Source: Dirofilaria immitis (lineage: Eukaryota; Nematoda; Chromadorea; Rhabditida; Onchocercidae). From it: 64,000 nt of DNA. The stretch is from the NCBI GenBank assembly GCA_024305405.1, contig JAKNDB010000109.1:3720001-3784000 (forward strand). Reading direction: 5' to 3'. The notes under the pieces are model-generated. The model was not told where the DNA came from. It worked only from the letters and a program-made list of their open reading frames with translations, and did not search any database. Positions 55,384 through 64,000 of this stretch are shown here, in pieces. Both the position numbers and the translations under genes were made by a program. Each line of letters begins with the position of its first letter. The first letter of the stretch is position 1.

Positions 55384-58300
55384 TTTATAAATCATTTATC
55401 CACATCTGATGATGCATTGAAGAGAATAAAAGACTGATTTACGGAATAATTCCCGGTAGTACATAAGCATCAGAATCATTTATAGTAGAAAAAATCCCTC
55501 CGATTTCTAGCAGCAATTTCATTTGGTCGTAAATGATATTCATACTGTAGTTTCAAAGATATTCGAGAGGAAATGGAGCTCGTGAACATTGTGGAAATTT
55601 GGAATACTTGTAATATTTGAGCACTGTTCGTGAAGTTGTGTACTCGGGGCATATTTTGAACGAACATTTACAAAGGAGTTTTGGTCGTGACCAGTTATTA
55701 TTTTTATGTATTAAACACAGTTGAAACCAAATTTATACGAAGTTGGAGGTTCTCAATATAGGGAGAAAGCTCTCAAAATGAATTCTTATATCAGTTCTAA
55801 TTGGGTCATGAAATTGAATTGTTTGAAGGAGTATGTCTATTTATCTGAAGGAATTGTATGGAATAATGTCAGCCAGCAGTCTGCAAAACATACCAGACTT
55901 TTGTGAATAAAACATCACATCAAAAAAAAAGAAAGAAAATGAATTTAACCAGAGCAACATTAAGGCTCATACTATAATCCAAAATAATCTATTTGCAACC
56001 CAGGTTGTTGGCATGTAGGTGAATATACTCTTTCCTCGAAGAACAAATTAGGTTGCACTTTGTACTACTACATTTCAAAAACGTTATATATATATACAAA
56101 AAGTAGGTTTCGAGATTCCGATGATCTGTCAAGAATCTTTTAGTTCACAGAACTTTGAAATGGCTTACCGGAATTGTTCAGATGTTTTTGTTTATGGCAC
56201 ATTTATAGTTTTGAACGTGCTTATATATAATCAAGATCTTATTCTTATGGACTAAGATAATGTAAAGCGGTACAATGGGACAAGTAAGCAAATGTAAAAC
56301 ACGACGGAAAAGTAAAAGTAAGAAGAACACATGGAAGAATAAATACATAATGAACAATTGGGAAATGCAATTCAAATACTTCATAATAAATTGCGACAGT
56401 GGATAAGGTTGCAAAAGTAATAACAGGAAATAATACGACAATATAAATACTACCATTTGAAGAATAGATGGATCAGCAGATGGACGTCGGCCGATACATG
56501 CTTTATTTACCCGTTGTTAATACGTTGCTACGCGTTAAAAGACAAAAGGAAATAATATGCCAAGCAAATCTGAGTTACAGAAACAATTATGCTGCTACTG
56601 TGAAAATTTATAGAATGTACGTCGCACAAATATCGCTAGTAAAACCAGTATGCATATTACACTAAAACTGCTTGAAGCCGAGTACTGAAGTTTTTTCTGG
56701 ATGATCTAAAGCATGATTTGAAATACTATAATATCGACGAAAGAAGCATTTAATTAAAACGGACAGTTATAGTTCTCACGAAGCTGAAATTTCAATAAAG
56801 AGTTCACAAGGAGTTTCGGGCATATGATGAAGTACTTTTAAACATGGCAACAGCGAGTGATCCCACGTTTTTAAAATGATAAATTCTAACACGCACACCT
56901 CAAATAGTGAAGTTATCCATAACACTAATTATTATTATTGTTGTTATTAATATTGCAGTTATAAGCATAATAATAATTATTATTATTATTCCGCCAACAT
57001 TTAGTTTTAAAATTTGGACCCAAACTCCAAAATCTATATTCACAGCAATTTGTAGGAGGTAGAGCAAATTTTTATCCTGACAATTTGTCTCTCATTTATT
57101 TTTGCCTTTACTCTTCTTCAGTTTATTTGGGAAGTAACTCAACAATTCTTATGTCCTAGATTAAATACTGAAGCTGTATAAAACTTCAGTTCAAAATATC
57201 TGATGGACTGCGGAAACGAAGCGCTATTTAGAAAGCCAGCAGATATTATTCAGCATTATATGAGTGTTGGTGTCTCTAAAACGATAACAAAAACAAATTA
57301 AAAGCAATGATAAAGGGAGAGAAAATAATATGCTTGTAACAAAATTAGAAATAATGGCACCATAATAAGCACAGGTGATTCTAAAGCATAATCTGATCGT
57401 TGTGCAAAGAGTTCACTAGAAGACAACGGAAAGCTTAAAAACAACAGACGACTTTAGTGAAATGAATTAATTACTAAGGATATCGTTGTACTTTATCGTA
57501 ACAAACATAATAGGTTGGAACAATAATTTAGGTCTACAATACAGTGAGACAAACTGCCGTATTTGCTGACATGACTGATCGATTTCTGCATCCTGTTACA
57601 GTGTTTTTTTAGCATATCATACTGCACAGTTGCCTATAAGCAAAATTCGATCTTAATTTTCCATCACAATCTGGAATGGTCAGGATTAATCAGTGTTGAA
57701 AAATAGCCAGATATGTTTGGAAATTTTAAACAAGCTAAAAATATTCAGAATTACTGCGTTGTAAAAATCAAATAGATCAAAAATTTATGCCTAATAGATG
57801 AACAGATCAAACTTACAAGCGGAATGAGAGTCTTTTCAAGAAAAACTGTTTGCAGTCATTTCATCACCAGAAAAACAATAAATTTAATATCTTCGATAAT
57901 TTTGCAAAATATAAGCAGTCAAAGCTCACTCATAGAACTTTTAAAAATTTTATCTCATATAATACATCTCCTGATTCCGCTACAAATCTCAACTGGAAAT
58001 GTGGAAATACAGCTTTGCTTTTGGCAGCCAGATATAAAACCATCTGCATCCTTCATATATTCTTATATTTAAGCAAATTTTCATGCGGAACAAATTTCCA
58101 AGCACTTTCCAACTTTGTCTGCAAGACACAGTAACGATAAAAAATGGAAATGGGTTGTTCAGAAAAAAAAAACCATGCTTAAACAAATTTGATCTTGCAA
58201 ATCACAAAGCTATATGGTACACAGTGGCGCTAAATGTTTGCAAAATCTCTATCAGAATTTCATATTTTGCATGATTCATTATCTAAAATAAAGGAATGTT

Positions 58301-58638
58301 ATGATGTCTAATGTAATGAATTAATTATCTAATTCTCATCTTTGTTCCTCATTACCAAGCTTATCTTCAATAGTAGAATACCGTAAACTAACTCACATGT
58401 AAATATTTTCGGTATTATAACAAAATCTGTGCGCAGTGTTTAAAATATTTCCCTAGCAATGTTTTTAAACATTTTCATTATAAAAAGTTTGTTATTCTTC
58501 ACTTTCGTTACCTTCGTTCTGCGTGAGAGTTCATCCAGCGATATTTTAATTCTTGATATTAGTAAAAGTCATATTGACGCATTTCGTTTAGAGATACTAT
58601 AAGGAAAAGGGAAAAAAAAAGTTTCACGAGAATTTCAC
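55384..58638. other. mostly non-coding
   Basis: AT-rich with inverted ATT/AAT repeats at about 56932-56992. No convincing exon. Confidence 0.45.
56932..56992. repeat. ATT/AAT repeat with inverted symmetry
   Basis: ATT-rich units, then a spacer, then AAT and ATT units, able to fold into an AT-only hairpin. Confidence 0.6.
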
Positions 58639-58641
58639 TAG

Positions 58642-58855
58642 CACTTAGACAACATTGCTAACTTGATTTTCAAACAAATCTTTATGAATACAGTGACAAA
58701 TAAGCTTCAGAGGAGTGCATAAGCGTCGTTGAGATTTCGCGTGTGAACTTTGGACAACAGCTTTGCTTAGCATCATGGATACATTTGCCTGCTTTCCATC
58801 ATTCATAGCTGATTCCCAATTTAAACATGTGTACCGATGCATTTCGATACCTATA
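58642..58855 (-). CDS. candidate terminal exon, SOCS-box-like
   Basis: A frame opens at an acceptor TCTTATAG (minus strand, about 58854) and ends at a stop after LCTPLKLICHCIHKDLFENQ. The spacing L..L...CI...L resembles a SOCS box (SLKxLCRxxIRxxL), the elongin-B/C binding motif at the end of ubiquitin-ligase adaptors. The preceding residues (SAMNDGKQANVSMMLSKA) show no known fold. No upstream exon was found. Confidence 0.22.
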
Positions 58856-59689
58856 AGATTAAATCCGTAAAATAGTTATAAACAGAAAGCCACAGCCTCG
58901 AACTTTTTTTGGATGCTATTTCTGGGAAATCCTTCATCAAATACGGAACAGGTCGCGTAAAAGTCGGATATACATGTAATATGCCATATAATATATATGA
59001 TACAAAGAAATCTTAAAAAATATTTGAATAAAAATCGACCCCTACATTTTCAAATGTTGTACAGGCATTAATATAACTTTCGAGAATAACATATGTATAA
59101 ACAAACCATCTCTGCAAACAATATAGTCAAATGCGTCTCAAATACCGGTAATTACATACAAACAAAATACTTGAAACTCATCACAAGTTCTTGATGGAGG
59201 AATTGGTCTAAAAAGTGATAAAAACGCGATTTTACATCTTCTGTAATATTCCACTCCTATTCTGCTGGCAGTGAAATATATTAAGCAATGTGGCGTGCGT
59301 GTCAAATAGAGTACCAATCCGAAATGAGAGTAAGAAGTGGTGCATGTAAATTAAACAACCGGTATAAAATGTCTTAGTATCATTGAATATAACTCATCAA
59401 AAATAAAAGAAATGTGTTACTGATAACAACTATTAGTAATTAAAAAAAAATTATACTACACTTTAAAAATTGTACTACAAAGCGTTGTATAAAAAAATGT
59501 ATATAAATAAATATTTTTAAACCATAAATCTTGCTTCATTGGTTTTCATATCCTTTCATATTGTCCTTCCTTTATCGCTTTCATTAAATTTTTTTGGAAG
59601 TAAAAGAAACAAATGGAAACTTTCCTTGCTGCCCTTGAAATTGTACAACCATATTATGTTTCTAAACATTTCTGACCAATAACTAGACG

Positions 59690-60625
59690 GATAAGAATGC
59701 AAAGATTTCCAATATAGATCTCCAAAAGCCTAGACTCTTCTTCCGAACAAACCTTGATGATGAATGGCACGAAACTTCGCAAAACGATGTCCGTGATCGA
59801 CCATTACAATGACTAAAGCATTACCAACAGCACCACTTTCATTTAATTTTTGAGACTCAACATTATATCTTCTTCAGCAACTTCTACCAAATTAACATCA
59901 TCATGGCTTAATACGTTGTCGAATTCTTTATCCGCATCTATGATCGCAGAAAATTTTCTTGGCCCTTACAGCGTAAATTGGCGGGGATGAAAATAATTTT
60001 CATTAGTACAACCGGCAGCTTCCTAAAATTTCGACATAATCAATAGCTTTTTTAATTACTGTAAAGAAATTAAATAAATACTTTCCAGTGTTTTATCTCA
60101 AACTAAGGTTGCGCATAAAAGTACACATGGATTAATAATGACTAGCAATTTTACGGGCATTTCTATTCTACATTTGAAGAGCATTGAAATAAAAATCAGA
60201 GATACAGTGGGGATTGTCCCGTTCAAAAATTATAGGTCAAAAAAGTTGGTTGAAAATTCTCAATTAGATTTTGAAAAGCACATTCTCTACGAGACCAAAC
60301 ACTTTTCTCGGTCATCTCCAAGACATTCTCCAATAACGTAATCTTTCTTCATGAGATTCCAAGTGTAATTGGAATCTGATAGTCAATTTTCACCTGATTG
60401 TCATCAATCCGTTCAAAATAAGCAGTGTAAAATAAAACAAAAATAGTGGTAAAACCAATTCTACTTGACAGCATCAGATGATATACTGGATCATCTTTTT
60501 CGTCAATATCAGCTCACTCTTTTTCCTTATTCTTACCACAATCGAGTGTATCTACATGATGGAAAAACCCAACAGCTTCACTACCACTGATATTTAACTT
60601 CGGAATGTGACAAGCCTGAAAACAC
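59690..60625 (-). pseudogene. DUF229 (alkaline-phosphatase-fold) gene remnant
   Basis: On the minus strand three blocks in family order: after a GTTTTCAG acceptor at about 60617, ACHIPKLNISGSEAVGFFHH and VDTLDCGKN; at about 60300-60420, KKDYVIGECLGDD; at about 59725-59935, SHDDVNLVEVAEEDIM and then, in another frame, GNALVIVMVDHGHRFAKFR. The DHG-R motif and the VxVMVDHG strand are the core of DUF229 proteins, a nematode-expanded sulfatase/phosphatase-like family. Stops and frame changes lie between all blocks, many more than in neighbouring genes, so this is most likely a dead copy. Its 5' and 3' limits are unclear. Confidence 0.55.
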
Positions 60626-60639
60626 AATCTTTGAAACAG

Positions 60640-61889
60640 ACTGCTGTTTACAAAAAAGAAGAAAAAATGGAACAGAGTACGCTCCCGACATTATTAAATT
60701 GTTCGTAGTGTACTTCTACTGAAACGAATATATATTAAATAAAATAGCATCATCTTTTACAAATCTTCCTAAAAATGATCCATAATATAATCAATATTAA
60801 GCATTTAATATAACCATAATATAATCAGTATCATAAATATCGATGATCTATTTAGAGAAATAAATTACACTTGCTGCAATTTTTGGAAAGATTTTTTCCT
60901 CCTTGTAATTTCGAGTGATTGATCCTTGTATCAGCACCTAATACTATTATACGAAACAACTGGAAAATATTAAAATGTCGGGACAGTACAAAACGTTAGA
61001 AGCTGCCACCTCTCAAAGATTGAAAATCTATTATTATGTAAAATATTATTATTATTAAAACTTCAAAAACATTAAAAGAGTTAAGGGCTAGCTATGACTT
61101 TCTTTTAATTATTAATAACAACCATTTTTATAGCATCTAACAGGTCTGCTATTTGACAAGATCATCTGATAAATACAAAGAAGTTAATTGATAATCAACG
61201 TTTGAATACATTATATAAATATTAAAATACTTTGGTTCCCTTTTTCTTGATAAAATATTTGCTTGCAAAATGCTACATCAAAATCACATTAAAATCATCT
61301 GCTTGAGTGGAACTGATAAATTCTTTTGTAATTCAATTCTTCCAAATTTGTTACATTCTTTAATGGAAAATTTTCGTTAAAAGTGGAAATGATCAAACCT
61401 AATTTCGGAAATGATAATATCAAATTTGCTATATGCATAAATAGATATATACAGACACAAAATAACGTTGAGTTAAAGATGGAAAAGATAAACATCTCCA
61501 AAAATTGCATCTCTCATTTCTCTCTAATTTTTCTCTTCATCGCATCTAACTGTTTCAACTTCGTTCGATATGCAGATATGATCTGTTTAAGAGGTCGCCG
61601 GATTTAATTCCCTGAGAAGTTTTTATTCTTCCGCTGTCATCATTGTTGGATGTTGCGGTAATTATGGGAGTATTGAGATAAGAAGACAGTTTCGTAGCAG
61701 AAATTCGAAAGTGTTATGCCACGACGAATGAACAATATGCGACATTTAACCCCTATCATTTGCTCGAGCTCTCTCTTTTAACTTTACTGAATTTCATTAG
61801 AAATTCAGCCACTCGGTATTTGGCGGTTGGATGGGTTTCTTCGAACTTTGAGCAAATTTGTGCGTCAGCATAGCTTTGGGCTATTTCTA
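60640..61889. other. intergenic, prefoldin promoter side
   Basis: AT-rich, no supported gene. An overlapping opposite-strand pair of frames at 61295-61607 lacks motifs. Confidence 0.5.
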
Positions 61890-61911
61890 GTTAGCTCTGG
61901 CGTTTATTGAG
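61881..61911 (+). promoter_or_regulatory. probable SL trans-splice acceptor of prefoldin 4
   Basis: CTATTTCTAG ends at 61890, 21 bases before the ATG at 61912, with no upstream exon evident. Confidence 0.4.
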
Positions 61912-62843
61912 ATGGCTACAGGTACAATAAAACAAACTGTTCATGTAAATACCGAGGATCAGAAAATGATCAACCGGTTTGCTCGACTTCACCAAGGTCG
62001 ATCGACGTCAAGGTAAATTAGGTTGCACTTTTTAATTAAAGACGTGGGATCTGGTCTGTGGCTCTTTTTTTAGTGCAGTTTGGCTTGACTTATATAAGTT
62101 CCAGTCATTTAATGAGACTGCTTTGTTTCTCATGTGGTTGAAATGGAATCAAGAATAGAACCATTTCTGCAGCTTTAAATTCTGTTGTTATTCACGTAGT
62201 TTATTCACGTAACTACTGCAAAATATTACTGCTGTAATATGTGAGATTCACTATCTAGTTTTTTAGGAGAGACTTCAAGAAGCGAGTAGAGATCTTCAAA
62301 ATTTGAATGATGCTGCTGATGAGGTGCTGCTTTTGGATGATGTAGACGCCCAGTCGGTGTTATTCAAGATTGGGTCAGGGTTTATGCATATGGATCAAGT
62401 GAGCAATGCAGTTTCATTGGAACCGTTGTTATATTAAAAACTGGCAATATTTTGGCGTGTAGCTGTTTATTTTTGGAAATATTAGGCGTATGATTAAATT
62501 ATTCATTTTGCTTAGTGAGTGATGGAGATAGGAAAGAATATCTACTGCGTAATTTCTAGTATTTTGGACTTTTTTCAGAGATAAGTAAGCAAAATGGTTA
62601 CTTTTTTAAAACAAATATCTGGCTCTGGATATCGTGGAAATTTGTATTTTGTTTTGTTATTTATTTATTTTACAGGAAACATTTAATGCTCAGCTGGAAA
62701 ATGTGAAAGAAAAATTGGAAAATCAAGTGGCTGGTCTTACAGAGAAGTACAAAAAAATTTGCGGCGAAATGGATTCATTGAAATCGATACTTTATGGGAA
62801 GTTTGGCGAAAGTATCAATTTGGAAACTGATACAGATAGTTAG
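61912..62843 (+). CDS. pfd-4: prefoldin subunit 4
   Basis: Three exons: 61912-62012, 62267-62398, 62676-62843; 133 residues, the usual size. Two long amphipathic helices (MINRFARLHQ...DLQNLNDA; FNAQLENVKEKLENQ) flank a beta-hairpin region (ADEVLLLDDVD, FKIGSGFMHMDQ). The end, LYGKFGESINLETD, matches the family signature LYxKFGxxINLExD. Prefoldin is the hexameric jellyfish-shaped cytosolic co-chaperone that passes unfolded actin and tubulin to CCT; subunit 4 is one of its beta-type chains. The exon 1-2 junction lacks one base: an extra G at 62267 restores phase and gives exactly the family spacing between FAR and LQNL. AATAAA at 62949-62954 follows the stop. The symbol is by orthology with C. 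elegans pfd-4. Confidence 0.92.
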
Positions 62844-62948
62844 TTATTGAGCGAGACATCAGGCTATTATTTGCATAGAACTCTAGCAGATTATTGAGGT
62901 TATCGTGATAAGGAAGCAGTTTTGTTTAGAGACTAAAAATGAGCCCTC

Positions 62949-62954
62949 AATAAA
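62949..62954 (+). terminator. poly(A) signal of prefoldin 4
   Basis: AATAAA about 105 bases after the stop codon. Confidence 0.5.
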
Positions 62955-64000
62955 ACTTAGATTATCCATTCATATCCATTCATATAATAAATTTGGCAGT
63001 ACATCCAAAAATATATTCATTCAAACAGTTCAAGATGGTTTTTTCTAGATGATCCAAAATATTTCTGACCTTTTCCGTACTAAATTCTTAAAAACCTAAA
63101 AATCATTTTCTGCTGTCATCATCTTTTTTATTTCTTGAAATATTTTTTGCGAAATATATAAAAATTCTACAGTTGGTAAGATTCAAGATTTTTCGTAATT
63201 AATTTGTATTTTGGATCATAAAAATTATCTCGAACTATTTGAATGAACATCTATAATTTGGTTGAAGTACTAGCAATCTAAGTTGTATTCCTCCCTTGCC
63301 TAAAATAGAATTTAAAAAATGATTTTGCTTCTTAGTGGTTCGTTCCCTTGCCAAATGAACAGAATATCAATTTCTACCAGATAATCTTCCTCCGAAAGTA
63401 TTACCTTTCATTATCGGCAAAATAATTTTTGGTTTTTTCTATGATGATTGTTAGATGTAATTCAAAAAACTGTTTTTCTTCCTTTTTGAGTAAGAATTTT
63501 AGACATCTGCTTACAGGATTCATCACTTATATTAGGACTATCACTTATCCCATTTTTATGACAAACTTCATATTTGTTTGTATGAGGGAAAAAAAGTTTG
63601 AGAGAATTGTAATACCAGCAAAAGCTGATGGTATGTTTGCATATTGTTTGCAGTGAATGTCACATTTCGTATGTCCTTTTGCAATTCCACTGCTTATCTG
63701 TAAAACAAAATTAAACTTTTTCCTTCTTGTTTACTTTTTGTTATTCTTAAAAGAGCGCCCGTATAAACAACTCGAAACAATTTATATGATATCTTGTTTA
63801 TTTCCTCCTAATTTTATGTAATTTTGCTATAAAACATGCCATTTTCTCTTAAAGAAATGATTATTAATATTTTAGACATACGATATTCATTATGTTGCGT
63901 GATATTTACAAATAGGAATCCGGACTAAATATGATGATGTCGTTTTGAGTGTTCCAATCTTCGAAACGCGCTATTTTGACGTCTTTCTCTTGTTTCCTGG
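62955..64000. other. intergenic to window end
   Basis: AT-rich; the 63429-63656 frame has no motif. I see no gene. Confidence 0.45.

Noticed and set aside
57850..58134. Ankyrin-like phrase GNTALLLAARYK in a plus-strand frame
   Set aside because: Only one partial repeat, no second repeat and no splice context; chance resemblance in AT-rich sequence.

Overview
The window looks like nuclear DNA of a parasitic nematode, most like a filarial or other spirurine worm. It is AT-rich, and its genes are cut into short exons (about 60-330 bases) by introns of about 60-700 bases. Splice acceptors are mostly TTTTCAG or TTTTAG, and probable SL trans-splice acceptors lie just before several start codons. 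The domain content is animal and there are no bacterial operons. The species cannot be fixed from sequence alone. Every gene model below was spliced by eye from reading frames, splice signals and phase.

Layout: 317-1997 (+) end of an NHL-type beta-propeller gene. 3548-7942 (-) sorting nexin of the SNX9/LST-4 type (SH3-PX-BAR). 10334-about 13330 (+) BCL9/Legless-like Wnt co-activator. 14804-26272 (+) large KIND-FERM-3xPDZ scaffold like FRMPD2/PTPN13. 30108-32432 (-) ACK-family tyrosine kinase with SH3 and CRIB, carrying several lesions. 33505-35930 (+) tafazzin, intact. 37901-38071 (+) small one-helix membrane protein. 40345-42227 (-) peroxin-2 (PEX2). 42951-45548 (-) splicing factor SPF45/RBM17. 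46994-51197 (-) cyclic-nucleotide-gated channel, TAX-2-like. About 53205-55400 (+) RGS-domain protein, possibly axin-like. About 59690-60625 (-) remnant of a DUF229 gene. 61912-62843 (+) prefoldin subunit 4. The genes are functionally unrelated housekeeping and signalling genes, so I see no operon and no gene-cluster pathway. BCL9-like and a possible axin-like gene would both belong to Wnt signalling, but they lie 40 kb apart.

Two patterns stand out. First, about 20 exons can only be read through if one base is added to, or more rarely removed from, a short homopolymer run. In most cases the correction also repairs the intron phase. This affects nearly every long gene and points to homopolymer-length errors in the assembly rather than many independent pseudogenes. 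Second, the ACK-like kinase (and singly PEX2 and the channel) carries changes at near-invariant residues that are all A where G is expected. They include an in-frame TGA for Trp and an AT in place of a GT splice donor. This suggests a decayed kinase or, much more speculatively, A-to-I editing sites. I found no CRISPR array, viral gene or clear mobile element.
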